Part shown: in pieces, positions 34,383 to 47,182 of the stretch
Layout: the number at the start of each line of letters is the position of its first letter
How positions within the stretch are numbered: the stretch's first letter is position 1
DNA from: Tillandsia leiboldiana
Lineage: Eukaryota; Streptophyta; Magnoliopsida; Poales; Bromeliaceae
Reading direction: 5' to 3'
NCBI GenBank assembly: GCA_029204045.2
Contig: CM055064.1
Coordinates: forward strand, 8,134,323 to 8,198,322
Length of the DNA stretch: 64,000 nt
Notes under the pieces: model-generated
The model's database searches: none
The model's input: only the letters and a program-made list of their open reading frames with translations
Told to the model about the DNA's origin: nothing
Program-made: the position numbers and the translations under genes

Positions 34383-34729
34383 CTCCATTAGACTTGATTT
34401 AAAATATTTGAAGATTCTAAAAAATAAATTTCATATTTTTTTGATATTATTTATCTAGTGATCGAAAAAATTCAAAATCAATAGTTGAAAATAAAAATCT
34501 CATAAAAAGTGATAATATGACACTAAAAATCTTAAATCGAAAATATTAATCTTATTTTTTTATTAAATTTTAATTTATTTGAATATTTCTATACCGTTAA
34601 GACTCACTACGACTATTAAAATTGTTAATTTTGGATCTCTTTGATCACTGGATAAATAATATAAAAATATTATGAAATTTATTTTTTAGATATTTTAAAT
34701 AGTTTAAATCAAATCTAACGGAGTCGATC
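34383..34729. mobile_element. Foldback element with inverted arms of about 100 bp
   Basis: The left arm (CTCCATTAGACTTGATTTAAAA, then CTAAAAAATAAATTTCATA, ATTATTTATCTAGTGATC) is mirrored on the right (CTCCGTTAGATTTGATTTAAA, CTAAAAAATAAATTTCATAA, ATTATTTATCCAGTGATC when inverted). A target duplication was not found. It is a non-coding MITE. Confidence 0.6.
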
Positions 34730-36690
34730 GTCGAATGAGAATTAAGTCTCAATATCGAAAACAATTTGATATATAGCACGCCCATTACCGTGCTTCTAAA
34801 AACACACAAAGCTATTTTAGAAAAATATATTAGTTTGCACTTAAGAGTTCTCTATCAGATAAAATTGGTTTTTTTTTAAAGTTTATTCATCTCTTCTTAT
34901 ATATATATATATATTTTTTTGAGAGAAATGTAGCAAGCTATCCGTTTCGTTTATTTTTAAAATAAATTTAGTTAAAAATGTGAAGCAACTAAACTTCGAA
35001 CTCGGGTCTCGGGTATCAACCACCAAGGGACGGTTGATCATCTCTTCTTATATTCATCCATCAAGATCCCAATCTAACAATGTTGCAAAATTAAGATGTC
35101 GTAAAAAATATGCGACAATTCTCCATATCAACAGCGAATTCCTGCTTATATCTAGCATAGGAAGGTGAATAACAAAGTAGGCAAAATTGAATGATGAATA
35201 CTATGTACTATGAAGCATTGCTGACATATATGAGGAGATGGCATTAGTCCCCTACTGCTTGAACTATCCAACACCACAGAAATTGCTCCTTTGTATACTT
35301 TTGACTAAAGAAATCGTAAAAAGAACATCCAGCAAATCATGCTTGTACACTTCTTAGAACAAGAAATGCACTATTTCCAGAAAGGTTTTAGTGATAAAGA
35401 TCTCCAAACATGTTACATAGTCACTGCCTTTGATTATCCAGAACATCTTACAGTTTTTCATCTCAACACTAAGCGCCTGTTTGGCTACGCTTCTATTAGG
35501 CCAAACAGTACGTACGTTTCACCGTAATATCTTGTTTGAGTTTCTTATAATGGAATAAGGAATAGTAAAAATTTGCCATACAAAATTTTATCCCAAAAGA
35601 TTCTACTGCAACAGAGAAAAGTGTGCTGCACTTCTCCCCATTATTATTTTTTAAATACCAAGTTTCCTTTAGGGATAATTTCATTATGAAATTCTTGCTT
35701 GTTCCAAACTGCTCGCAAATGTTCACAAATATCAAGGGAGAACGACCTTTTGCTGTGCGCGGGAGTGGGAACCCTCTCTCCCCTCTCAGCGCGCGCTCTC
35801 TCTCTCTTTCAATGTATTTTTTTTAATATTATTAAAATTTTTTATTTGGTAAAATACATGGAGACCCCTTAACTATAGAACATTCTCATGACATATGTCC
35901 CTAATTTTACAATTTTAATTAACATACATTTGACTTGTATTTTTTATTTTCGAATTAAATAATTTTTAGCCAAATATGTTATATATTTTATTAAATTTAT
36001 TTGCGATTTGATGGAAATTCAATGGCTTTGTACTTTTTTTTTCAAATAAATCTAAAATAATCAATAGCTAATAGATAATAGAGCATTAAATTTTAAAAAA
36101 TTTCAACTTCAGCAAACTTATAACTTATTTTAAAAAAAGTTAAGATTTTATTTAGTATTGTTGTCAATTTTTGATTTTTTAAACAATATTTTTTGTATAA
36201 AAAGTATAAAAGTGGACACTAATTAATTGCTTGCGGTACTTGTTTTCAAACTATCCGTTTAACAACAAAAAATAAAAATTTAGAAATAAATTTTATTTGC
36301 TTTTTTGAGAAAATGTCACCAAGAGAGTTCAAGAACAAATTTAAAACTATTTGTTGTTGAGAAATATGCATGTATTTTTACTTTTAATTATAATTTTTTT
36401 TCTTTATTTTACAATAATTCAACAAAAATTTTATCAAATAATCTTATGTGAAAGACAATACTTTTAAATAACATCAACTAAACACTCTAACTTTTTTTAC
36501 TATTTTCTACTGCACTTCTTCAATAACACTTGATCCCAGGGCTTGGCCAAACAACTTCTGTATATACCATGCTGACCTTTTTTAAAAGGGTAAAGAGAAA
36601 GAAAGCATAGCAATCTATAAAGTCCATTGCAAGAACAAAAATACTAGATTGGAGCAGATTGACTAAATGCAGACATAGAATCAAAACAAA
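34730..36690. other. AT-rich intergenic DNA with an inverted GGCCAAACAG motif
   Basis: CTGTTTGGC at 35477 faces GGCCAAACAG at 35499. A third GGCCAAAC is at about 36545, so a 1-kb hAT-like or other non-autonomous element could be present. A TCTC-rich run is at 35780-35810. No gene supported. Confidence 0.35.
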
Positions 36691-36698
36691 GCACAATC

Positions 36699-38448
36699 AT
36701 GCGCGAAACGGTTTCCGATCGATCCGACCATCTCCAAATGTGTCGGTCAGTTAACTGTGTATGTCCGCAAGGCCCCGAAATACTAGAACACTACAATGAC
36801 GTTACAATCTCTTATCATCTTGGAAAGACGAATGTGGTAGTCGATACTCTGAGCCAAAGATCTATAGAAAACCTTGCGATGATGATCACCGACAAAACAC
36901 CATTGCAAGTGGAGATGAGACGATTCGGCTTGGAGGTTGTTGCGAGCGGTGCTCCGGCAAGACTAATAAGTATTAGGGTACAACCGACCTTCCTGGAGAG
37001 GATCTAGGAGAAGCAAAGCTGGGATGAGAAACTCCAAAAGATCTGAACCAATCTGAAAAGTAGACGAGTCAAAGAATTCAGTTCGGGCTCGGATGGGATT
37101 TTGAGGTTCAAGAACCGGCTGTGTGTGCCGAATGACTCGGAGATACGAGAGGAGATTCTGAGAGAAGCACACCAGTCTAGCTACACCATCCATCCCGGCA
37201 ACACCAAGATGTACAAGGATCTGAAGATGCATTTATGGTTGCTGGGAATGAAGTAAGATGTTGGGCGTTTTGTGGCTTGGTGCTTAACGTGCCAACAAGT
37301 GAAGGTGGAGCATCGACTTCCAGTCGGCAAGCTATAGTAGCTACCAATACTAGTATGGAAGTGGGAGAATACTGTAATGGATTTCATCGTGGGTTTGCCT
37401 TGTTCTCAAGCATACCATGACGCGATTTGGGTAATAGTGGATCGCTTGACGAAATCGGCTCATTTTCTGTCGATCCACACTAACTGGTCGCGGGATAAGT
37501 TAGCACAAGTTTATATTGATGATGTGATGCGCCTAGATGGGGTACTAGTATCCATTGTTTCGGACCGAGATCCCCAGTTCGTGTCCTAATTTTGGAGAAG
37601 CTTTCATGCAGCCTTGGGAACACACCTCTACTTCAGCATGACCTATCATCCGCAGAGTGACCAACCAGATCCTCGAAGATATGCTTTGGCCATGTGTTCT
37701 TGACTTTGGAGCAGGATGGCATCAATATATGACGATGGTGGAGTTCGCTTATAACAACAGTTACCAGGCGAGCGTTGGGATGGCGCCCTATGAAGCACTT
37801 TACAGTAGGAAGTGCCGATCTCCTTTACATTACGATGAGGTTGGAGAAAGGATTGCTTTGGGCCTGAACGTGGTTCAAGAGGTCAAGGAGAAAGTGAGGA
37901 TTTCGCGTCAAAGGTTATTGACCGCGCAGAGCCGACAGAAAAGTTACTCTGATAGGCGATGACGAGATCTAACATTAAGTGTTGGAGATTATGTGCTCCT
38001 AAAGGTTTTGTCGACCCGAGGAGTGAGGCGATTTGGGTTGCGAGGGAAGTTGAGTCCCCGCTACATTAGGCCATTTGAGATTTTGGAGCGAGTTGGCCCT
38101 ATAGCTTATCGGGTCGCTTTACCATCCAGCTGGGCTGGAGTACACGATGTGTTCCATGTGTCGTTACTCCGCAAGCATGCGCCTGACCCGACCCACATTC
38201 TGAGTAATCCACCTTTAGATCTCTAGGAGGATTTGAGTTATGGAGAGCAACCGGTTGAGGTCATCGACTAATGTGAGAAGAAGCTGATGAATTGTTCTAT
38301 TTCCTATATGAAAGTGCTATGGACTCGACATGACGAGCGAGAAGCGACTTGGGAGCCCGAGGTTTCCATGTGGGAGCGCTTTCCTTGGTTGTTTGCCGAT
38401 AGAACGTAAGTAGGTTTCATGGACGAAACATCTTTTAAGGAGGGAAGG
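36699..38448 (+). pseudogene. 3' part of Ty3/Gypsy pol (RNase H end, integrase, chromodomain-like tail), element K
   Basis: Fragments in several frames follow the normal order. End of RNase H: YHLGKTNVVVDTLSQRS. Integrase zinc domain: HQSSYTIHPGNTKMY and a CLTCQQVKVEH-type stretch after a frameshift. Integrase core: MDFIVGLP, WVIVDRLTKSAHF, VSDRDPQF, then a stop. The place that should read DGQSERTNQ is shortened to D-TNQ, removing the catalytic Glu and shifting the frame. Next come FAYNNSYQASVGMAPYEALY, the GPY/F region (RGKLSPRYIRPFEILERVG, AYRVALP) and a chromodomain-like tail (WTRHDEREATWEPEV). RT and gag are missing on the left. At least four breaks make it dead. Confidence 0.93.
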
Positions 38449-38449
38449 A
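38439..38449 (+). other. Polypurine tract of element K
   Basis: AGGAGGGAAGGA sits directly before the LTR start TGTAGAGAGCC at 38450; it primes plus-strand synthesis in LTR elements. Confidence 0.8.
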
Positions 38450-39317
38450 TGTAGAGAGCCGAACCAGCCTGTGTAGGAGACGAACCAGCCCCTAGAAGAG
38501 CCGAATACCTTGAGGCGATGTGTGGACAACATCTCGGCTCATGCAAGCGTGATCGGCTCATACTTAAGTCAACGGATTTTGTTGGCGATGGGACAGCCGT
38601 CGAAAACTGTGCAGACACTAGGGATTATTATTATAAGGATAAGCTGGGGTGACGTGTCGTGTACTCAACTCTGTCACGCTGCGTGCGCCGCCCGGTTACT
38701 TCTATCTCCTCCGTATCCAACTGGCTTCCCCTATAAATAGTAATGAGAGCAAGTCTACCTGGAGGGAATTATGTTTGATGTTGTGAGAAATTAGGTCGAG
38801 CTGAGGGAGCGGAAATCTTCAGAAGACTATGGAGTTCGAGGACTTATTCCTCGGATCGGCTCGTGCCTGAAGCAACGTTCTGCGGTAATCCAAGTAACCG
38901 ACTGCAACCTTCTGCGAGTTCTTCAGCCTGAGGTGGGGGATATCATCAAGCAGGGGTGATATCTTACCATGTCTACTGTTTGGGCTTTGATTTGTTGTTA
39001 TCATCTTACCTCTAGTTCTAAGTATGGGTTGTGGAGGAAGTGTTGTGTATATCTCCCTGAGCCTTGAGGTTTTGGAACCGTAGAGAATAGTGACCTATAT
39101 TTGGGTGTTTTGCTTGTAGACCTTAGGGTAGAACCGTAAGGTTGGGGAACCGAAGATTCGGTTGACTGTGAGAGCTTGGTAGACTCTATCTTAGGAGTGG
39201 CCTAGGAAGGACTAAAGGCGAGTACTCTAGTGTATTGGTGAGCTGGGTAGCTGGCCTTCGGGCTGTTGTGTGGCATGAGAGCACTTGACTGTGGAGTAGG
39301 TCGATGCCTTCGACTCT
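38450..39317 (+). mobile_element. 3' LTR of element K, interrupted by LTR J
   Basis: Begins TGTAGAGAGCC right after the polypurine tract. TATA box CTATAAATAG at 38731-38740. It is cut at 39317/39318 by the TGTCACGCCCC start of LTR J, so its end is probably beyond the window. Confidence 0.75.
38731..38740 (+). promoter_or_regulatory. TATA box of LTR K
   Basis: CTATAAATAG about 280 bp into the LTR, followed by a purine-rich leader. Confidence 0.6.
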
Positions 39318-39369
39318 TGTCACGCCCCGGGAGTTATTTAAGAGAGGAAACTGCTCGATTTTTAGGAAA

Positions 39370-39401
<32 letters not shown>

Positions 39402-39553
39402 CTCACTCTCGCACGTGCACAGACCCACCACATATATAAGATCCCCCTGTATATATGGACAGAGCCTCCCCTATATATGCACGGTGTCGTAATCACAGCA
39501 TACATCAACCACACACATTTTCATATTCAAAGTAGTAATGTTTAAAATAATGT
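39318..39553 (-). mobile_element. LTR J, left part (minus strand)
   Basis: Starts TGTCACGCCCCGGGAG at 39318. It contains a T30-like homopolymer (about 39370-39401) and continues to AATGT at 39549-39553, the left target copy of LTR D. The rest resumes at 58391. Confidence 0.6.
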
Positions 39554-41774
39554 TGTCACGCCCCGGCGTCGAAACTGCGACCCGGGCTCGCCAACAGATC
39601 CGCCGCCCATACGGGAAGCCCTGTATAGACGAAGCGACTAACTTGCAAAAGATCAACTACACTATATAGATATCAGAGCTGAAAAGTAAACTACTAAATA
39701 AATATATACAACTCCTCAAATAGTACATGCCAGGTCCTCACAACACATAAGTCGCTCCAAAACTAAAAGTCTCAAAAGTAAAAAGTACATGATACATCCA
39801 AAAATCACTGACAGTACTAGTACATCACCAAAAGGGTACATCTACTCTCACTGGAAGAAGACTGGTAGGGATCTAGCTCGCGACTCCCTTACCTCGATCA
39901 GTAGGATCAGCAACTGGAGCAACAGGAACTGGAGTAGAGGTCCCTGGGGAAAAGTCACCACGGCGGGTGTGAGAACTACATCCCACAGTAGTTCTCAGTG
40001 GATACCGCCAACAAGCCCGACGGTCTGCCCACTAAGTCTATTAGAGGCATAAAGTAACAAATGCAATACTGAAAGGAAAAGAGATGGAAAATAACTCTAC
40101 AGCTACTATGCCTCTATCTAAATGCTCAAGGAGTGCTACTGATGGAAACATGATGCATCTACTATCTCTCAAATATAATCACCCAATCTACACTAACTGC
40201 CACATAGGGTCCAGTCAAACCTGCGCCCACCTATGGCCGTTACATCCAAGGAGGACCGGACTTACGTAGGGCGTCCGTGACTGCCAAAACTGGCCCAGCC
40301 AGAGGGACTGCGTCGACAAGTCGCGATAGCAAAGTAACAGGCCCAGCTCCGGAGTGGCACTCGAGGGGCGCGACCCCACCGAGGAAAGTATCTGCGCATC
40401 TCTGTCGAGCTCAATATGGCCCATGCAGGCTATAGTCCAATCCACAATCAACAAGATCGACAGTACCCAAATCACCTCTCTAACTCACTAACAGGAACCA
40501 CTCGAACAGTCGGGACCGCTGTCAACCCAACGGCTCCCCAAAAAGAACATCAACTCCATATGTAAACTCACTAGCTGGGTATACTCCACAGCCAACAACA
40601 ATGAAGGGTCCGAAAATTCCGAAAGACTAGAACCTACAACCCAAATCAAACAAGAACAGGCTCTAGGCATAGTCTTTCGTTGTTCTCGACCCAAAGAAAA
40701 AGACAGTCCTTAGAACTCAGACCACTCGAATCCTCTCGAGTGGGGAAGTTTACAGGAAAAATGTGACATTTATTACTGAAAACCATTTTTCACTCAAATC
40801 CACGCGGGGTGAGGACTAAAAGTAGTTCCTTTTTTTGAAAAACCATCTTGATTTGAGGAAAATCTATTTTTAATGATTTTTAGTTCTTTTAGGAAAAAAA
40901 GTTAGAAAACAAGTTTTTATACCTAAACCCCGAAGGGCTAATGCCTTCGTCCAATCAGACAAGAACAGACTCCGGCGACCCTTCGATGTTTGGAAGAAAA
41001 ACGTTGGTTGACTAAAATCATGTGTGTCCAAAAAGGTGCTGGGTTCAAGGTCCTGCTCTCACTGGTATACTACTGCCACTAACACAGTGGCGACACATAA
41101 AACCGAGAAACACGACATCCCGGGACCATCGTTCACCCAAATGGCTCCCGCCATAGATATAAGACTAGCTACAACTACCAGACTCCACTCTGCCCCCAAA
41201 CACGAGTGTAACATGCATCCCACACTAAGAGAAATTCCGACCACTCGGCCCACTACCTGGGCGAGAAAAACACTATGTCCAGGAATGGAGTAGAATGTGT
41301 GGATGTCTAAAGCATAAATAAACCTAACCCAAGTGAGGGTTTTCTACTGGTCTGGTTATACATGCAACATATGACGGGATGCTAGGTCAAGTTCCAAAGA
41401 TAACATTAATTTAACATATTTAGGGAGCAATAAAACAACACTAATAAGCATAGCTACACAAGAAGTATCAATTTTCTCTTTCTAGCATGCTTCCTAGTAC
41501 ATCTCAAAATCATGCAGGTTCCCTACTCAATAGAGTTAATGAACTGTCCATTGGTTTTGAAGACGAAGCAACCCACCTGAAGCGCGCATCAATCCAAGAT
41601 CCAAAAAGGCTGAAACTGAACGGGGACAATTCTCGGATTCCCACGATTCCAATGGATCCAAAAACACCCAAAAGCACCTCCTAGGTACAAAGATATGGTC
41701 CAAACATTACCATCAACACAAAATTTCCAAGTGTACAATCTGCTGAAAATTCAGTCCTAAAGAAGCTTAATTGT
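39554..41774 (-). mobile_element. Solo LTR D, left part (family of LTR A), TSD AATGT
   Basis: Begins TGTCACGCCCCGGCG at 39554 with the terminal hairpin module and is interrupted at 41775 by element F. The left target copy AATGT is at 39549-39553 and the right at 58391-58395. The sequence follows LTR A closely from end to end. Confidence 0.92.
41770..41774. repeat. Target site duplication of element F (ATTGT)
   Basis: ATTGT precedes TGTGAGGACC at 41775 and recurs at 57024-57028 after the 3' LTR. Joining the flanks restores the LTR A/D sequence AAGCTTAATTGTCACCTGCG. Confidence 0.95.
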
Positions 41775-42323
41775 TGTGAGGACCTGGATCCCCACGTCGA
41801 GATTACTGGATCATCTACAGCTCCCGGAGGCCTAGGTGGCGTGTTGGTGGGATTTGTGCCCCAATTGGGCATTAGTGTTGGGCTCAGTGTGTTTAATGGA
41901 TCACGTGGGTGATCATTGGACTCCGTCGGATCGTTAGAAGTGGTTTCGCGCGAAGTGGATATTAAATTTGGACTCAGCGCGAAATTTGGACCAAGGATTA
42001 CCTTTCCGGATGCCTTCGGCAAATTTTGGAGTTGGAATTTGGTAAAATGGACATCAAATTCGGATTCAGCGCGCGAAAACGGTTAAAACGGACTACCCAC
42101 TTGTCATTTTTGAGCACCGGACACTGTTCACGCCGGAACAGTGTTTCCGGCGGCGGCGGCAGCGGCGGAGCGGCCGCCGGCAGCGCGGCGGACGGAGGCG
42201 CGGGCCGCCCGGTCCACGCGGCAGGCGTGCACCGGGGGCTGGACGCGTGGCGGCTCAGGAGTGGGCCGGTCCGCGGGGCGCGGTCTACGGGGAAGTGCGG
42301 GGCGCACGGTGGACCGGGGGTGA

Positions 42324-42618
42324 CACGTGGCATCATCCTAGAGGTGGGTTCACGGCGGTTGGTCTACGCAGTTTCGGGATGGCTCAGGGTTTACGGTGCA
42401 CCGGGCTTGGACACGTGGCAGGTTTGCATTGGTTCGGTCCACATGATTTCGTGCACCGGGTTCACTAGGAAGTGGCATGACACGTGGCGTTCTCCTATTG
42501 GTGGGTCTACTGTGCGCGGCAGGGTGGCAGGCGGCGGCGTCAGGCGGGCACGTGGGCGCGGTAGGCGGGCGTTGACCGGGGAGCGTGCCACGTGTCGTCG
42601 TCCGCGGGTGGCCACGTG
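42324..42618 (+). promoter_or_regulatory. Cluster of six CACGTG motifs in U3 of 5' LTR F
   Basis: CACGTG at 42324, 42412, 42481, 42549, 42589 and 42613, all within 300 bp and 185-480 bp upstream of the TATA box. The 3' LTR has the same set. Confidence 0.65.
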
Positions 42619-42800
42619 GCGCGACGCGTGCGGCGGGTGCGGCTGTCGCCTGTTTGGCGGGCGACGTGGAGGCCCAGGGGACTTCCGGGCTGCTACAGTG
42701 CGCGCCTTTGGGATTTTCGGGCTGCTACAGTACGCGCCCGAAAGTGGCATGCGCCCGGAAATTGGGACATAACCGGTATTTTCCCATTTGTTTCTGCAGC

Positions 42801-42810
42801 CTATAAAAGG
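42801..42810 (+). promoter_or_regulatory. TATA box of 5' LTR F
   Basis: CTATAAAAGG after GCAGC, followed by a pyrimidine-rich leader (TCTCTTCTTCTCCC). The copy in the 3' LTR is at 53907-53916. Confidence 0.75.
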
Positions 42811-44688
42811 CGATCCGAGCTCTCTTCTTCTCCCTTTTTCCGCCATTTCTGAGCCTCTTCTCGCCGGGGTGCCTTCAGCAAAGTTGATCCCCTAGTTTGG
42901 CTGCATCTTCCTGCAAAGTTTTGGGATTTTTGGTGGCACGCTTATCGAGGTTTCTATTTTTACGGCGCGGCGCGACGCTCGTTCGTTTGTGGTCTTCTTC
43001 GTCGCGTTTTGGTGCGAGGACTCCCCCGGCTTACCCCGAGCACCTTTTTCAGTGATTCTTGCGCCGTTGGCTTCATGACAGGTAGGGCTATGTTTCCCAT
43101 GTTTACTGGTCTTTCCCATTCCGAGTTTTTCATGGGTCTTTCGGATCATCTTGTAACCCCTTTTTCTGGGCGGAGTTCTGGGACAGCGGCGCGGTGTTTT
43201 GGTGATATCTTCGCGCACAGGCATCGGATTGGGGCGATTCAAGAGGCGATTTGCATCTACACTTCACGATGAATGTGCCCAAATTTTCTTGGAATTTTCT
43301 GAATATTTCTCGAAGGTGAAGATTATCTGTGAACAGTAATTGTTGCTACAGTTTTTGAGTGTAGTTTGATTCGGGGTGGTTCCCTTGTCGGAATTGTTTC
43401 TCAGTGTAGGAAGCTCGGAATTGGACGTGCATGTACTCGTTTCGAAGGTATCGACGCGAGGATTACTGTGGTATTTTTATTGGATTTTTCTGGGCACTTG
43501 CAGCAGGTGAAATATGCGCGGCTTTGGGACTGGTTTTCAGATGGTGTATGTTTGGTTAATTTTGGAATAAAAGTGTAATGTTAAGCCTTATTGTTGTACT
43601 CAGGGGTGTTTTCAGCTGTTTGGAGCCAAGGCTTGCGCGACTTGTACCGAGGGTGTTTTGTTGGCAGATTTTGGACCGCGGGCGTCTACCCACTTCACCG
43701 ACTTCAGGTTTGCCTTGGGTTAAGCGCTTCAGGTGGGTGAGCTTATTATCAGTAATTGTTTAAGGCAATGTTTATGTTGTGGCAAGTATAAGTCCACTTG
43801 TGGGGATGTCACCCCTCTATGACTGATGCACGCATGTGTAGGGTACATAGTTTATATTGGTAAGTAGGTAAGCTTGTTATTGATATTGGTATAAATGATT
43901 GTAAGAATAGTATTTATGAGGTATACTGAGGACTTGCATGACTTGGACATCTATGTGATGACTAGTGTAAGCTTACCTAGGATAATGTTACCCTATGAAA
44001 TTATATAACATGCCATGTTAGCACATAGCCTTTCTTGTGGTTGGATTATGATTTGGGACAGGATTTCGTAGCTATGTGCGGATTTGTACTCTTAGGAGTT
44101 ATTATGATCATTCTATTAATGAACCCTGAGTTGTGGACAGATCTAGTTTTGGGATTCCGGCATGTTGCTTATTCCTAAAGGAACTGTTATTATGCTTTAC
44201 CCCCTTTATTTCCTTGAGGACATTGCATGCTTGTATGGTCATGTAGTTAGGCCATCTTTTACTGCTGCACTACTTATTGGAACTTGACTTAGGAGAAACC
44301 ATGCTTTTCCCTTCTCCTTCTTGTTAGTCAGGTGGTCAGTGTTGCTCGGGTTCGAGCAGGGGGTCTGGGTAGTGTAGTCGGGACTTCGTGTCTGGGACAG
44401 GTTGGTTTAGTTGCGGGGCTTTGCGGCAACAGCGGATATTGGGCGGTTGACCGGATGTTTTTCTATGCACCAGATTTGGGTGTCGGTTTTCCCTAGTGGA
44501 TGGAGTTTTCCACTTATCGTTTAGTTGCATCCGATTGAGGTCGGGTCTTTCCTTGGTGGTTGAGTTTTCCCACTTTGATCTGATTGATGATCAAGTCCTG
44601 CTGTTTCGAGATACTGTTGATGTTGATGACTGAGATGCTTTACTCGTGTGGGTAGCTCCCCTCGAGTGCCGCTCCGGAGTAGGCTTCA

Positions 44689-44776
44689 GACCGTGTTGGG
44701 TTCCGGTCAGACCGTGTTGGGTTCCGGTCAGACCGTGTCGGGTGCCGGTCAGACCGTGTTGGGTTCCGGTCATTTG
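44689..44776. repeat. 21-bp tandem repeat, four copies, in LTR F
   Basis: Units of CAGACCGTGTTGGGTTCCGGT. Same array in the 3' LTR at about 55794-55880 and, with single-base losses, in the gap-adjacent duplicate at 47753-47830. Confidence 0.92.
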
Positions 44777-45920
44777 GACAGTGGATATACTGAGTTCGAG
44801 AGATTGGTGACAGAGCAGGCAGTACCGGGTTTTATACCGGTTCATTCGATTGAGTTTATTTCGGTCAAATACTTTTATTGTTACACTCGTGCCTGGGGGC
44901 CGAGTGCAGACTGGTAGTTGAGTTTAGATCAGTGCTTGTATTGTTGAGAGCCGTCTGGTTGACGGTGGTCCCGTGTTGTTGCGAGTACTTTGACCGCTGT
45001 GTGAGAGGTTGAGCATCATGATTCTATCCGTTCTGAGAGAGAGCGTGGATTTTGACCATAGCCTGCATGATCCTCTACTCGATAGCGAGTTAGTCCGTTT
45101 GGACACCCTACGTAATTCCTGCCCGTCAGCGGGAGGTGGTTGTAGGTGGGCGCAGGTTTGACTGGACCAGGTGTGGCAGTCAGCTCGATTGGGTCGATGG
45201 TGCACTTCATGTGCTAGTGGTTGCATACCACTGTTTGGTTCTCCCCCTTTTTGCCTTTAGTTAGGGGCAGGGTAGCTGTTGATAGTCTCCAACTTACTCA
45301 CTTCAGTCTTATGACTTGGGTTAGTTTTTGTCTCTTGAGGACTTGGTGGGCAGACCGTCGGGTCTGGCGGTGGTACCCACTGAGAACTCCCTTTTTGGAG
45401 TAGTTCTCACACCCTTTGGGGGTTTTTCCCCCCCTTTTCTCTCCTCTCTTTGGTTGTGCAGAGTCCTTAGCAGGTGTGGCCGGCTCTGCGGTTGTTGATC
45501 GTGGCGAGGGAGTCGCGAGCTAGATCCCTACCCGGCGTTGGAGAGTAGCGGTACCCTTCAGAGGAGATCATCTGTAGTTTAGTTGTTTCTTTTTCCTCTT
45601 TTGAGAGACTATTGTAGTGAGGATATTTTGTATTGAGAGACTGTACACTGTTGTATATATTGGGGTTACCTCCCGGTTGGGTTTAGAGCTTGTACTTGAG
45701 GATATTGTATTATTATTATTTTTGGGAGGCAGACGGTGTTGTTTCATTTCCAGTTGTACAGTGATTGATTTTAGTTACAGCAGATTTTCATTTATAGCTC
45801 TGATATCTGTTTAGTTATAGTACTTTTCTTGCAGGTAGGACGCTTCGCCTATGCGGGTTGGCATAGGTGGCGGATCTGTTTGGCGGGCCCGGGTCGCAGT
45901 TTCGACCCCGGGGCGTGACA

Positions 45921-47082
45921 GATTAGAGTGGTACCAGAGCTAGGTTGTAGGTCATGGTGGACTTAGAAACGCTAGGCTTATGGTTTTGACCCTTGGTTGA
46001 CTTTGTGAGAGTCGTGATTTTGCGAGAGTCCTGATTGAGTTTTATACCTCTCCCAGGGGACGGGAGGAGTGATTGACATGTTTATTCTCCTAAGTAATTA
46101 TGTTGGCTGCAGACAACATAATGCTGTGGAACGGGTGACATGCTTTAGACTTTCGCTGGATTGGGTCGAGTGTTGTTGTGTGCTGTTTTGTTGTTTCGTC
46201 GTGGCGAGCGGTGTCTCCCCGACGCTGGGTTTTGACCCGTGTGCATCCTGTCATAGCGGTTGAGCTTGAGCAGTTGGTTTTGGGCCGGATACCTGGATTG
46301 AGGTCAGAGAACCCCGGACCCAGATGACAGGATTGTCAGAGGCTTATCAGCGGCTGTGGGAGCAGCTGGTCTTGGTGACACAGTTGCCGGAGCACTGAGT
46401 AGCCCCCTCTGTGCCAAGGTTTTAGTGTCGAGACACCGAGGCAGGGTGGATGGTTGACAGCTGGTGAGCTGTAGGACATGATCGACTTATTGAGCCATAT
46501 TTGGCAGATGAACCACCCCGACTCGTAAGATTGAGTTTGGAGCCTTTGGAGGCAGAGTCGCGGCTGGTGGTGATGGAGTGATTAATTGAGAGCTCCCTGT
46601 GCTTGTGAGTGTCTGCAGTTGTTGAACTGCGCGCTCCAGATTCGAGGGACGAGGCGCATAGGATATATGAGACTGGGAGTGGATTGCGCCAGGACACCTT
46701 TCTGTTATTCAGTCCCTCCATTGTAGATTAGACGCCTCGTTGGAGCAGGCACAGTGTAGGAGGCGGCATTGCAGTTCTTTGGATAGGGATCTGCCGCCAG
46801 AGGTGAGTTCTGGATTTTGGCGTTGGCGCGGATGATGAGAGGACGATCGGCGGCAGGGGGCATGACTAATTTTCTTTTCTTGGATGACGATTCCCGAGAT
46901 GTCAGAGGTCGGTGGCCCCGAAGGCGACATCGGTATAGTTATCAGAGTGGCGCAGCGATGGCATGGCGTTGTTATCTGCGGAGGAATTTTGTTCGGTCGC
47001 CTCAATGTGATCAGAGACAGAGGTCGTGATTCCTATGTGATAGCACTGATTTTCAGGCAGATTGAGCGACAACAACTGCTTT
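45921..47082 (+). mobile_element. Internal region of element F, first (contig-end) copy
   Basis: Starts with GATTAGAG and a PBS-like TGGTACCAGAGC at 45929. It carries the same degenerate gag as 48987-50150. Towards 47082 the sequence loses and changes bases relative to the second copy, as expected at a low-quality contig end. It stops at the N gap. Confidence 0.8.
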
Positions 47083-47182
47083 NNNNNNNNNNNNNNNNNN
47101 NNNNNNNNNNNNNNNNNNNNNNNNNNNNNNNNNNNNNNNNNNNNNNNNNNNNNNNNNNNNNNNNNNNNNNNNNNNNNNNNNN
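47083..47182. other. Assembly gap (100 N)
   Basis: Exactly 100 N, a conventional placeholder for a gap of unknown size. Confidence 1.

Larger units (their letters stand above)
41775..45920 (+). mobile_element. 5' LTR of element F (4146 bp)
   Basis: Runs from TGTGAGGACCTGG to GGGGCGTGACA. The matching 3' LTR is at 52880-57023. The first kilobase is a GC-rich U3 with six CACGTG motifs and a TATA box at 42802; the remaining 3.1 kb is R/U5-type. A four-copy repeat lies at 44689-44775. At 4.1 kb it is long for a Gypsy LTR. Frames of up to 248 codons in U3 reflect GC bias and encode nothing recognisable. Confidence 0.96.

Noticed and set aside
42026..42772. 248-codon frame (and its copy at 53131-53877; also 272 codons at 53589-54407)
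   Set aside because: They lie in the GC-rich U3 of LTR F, upstream of or across its TATA box, and other frames are equally open. No domain is recognisable.
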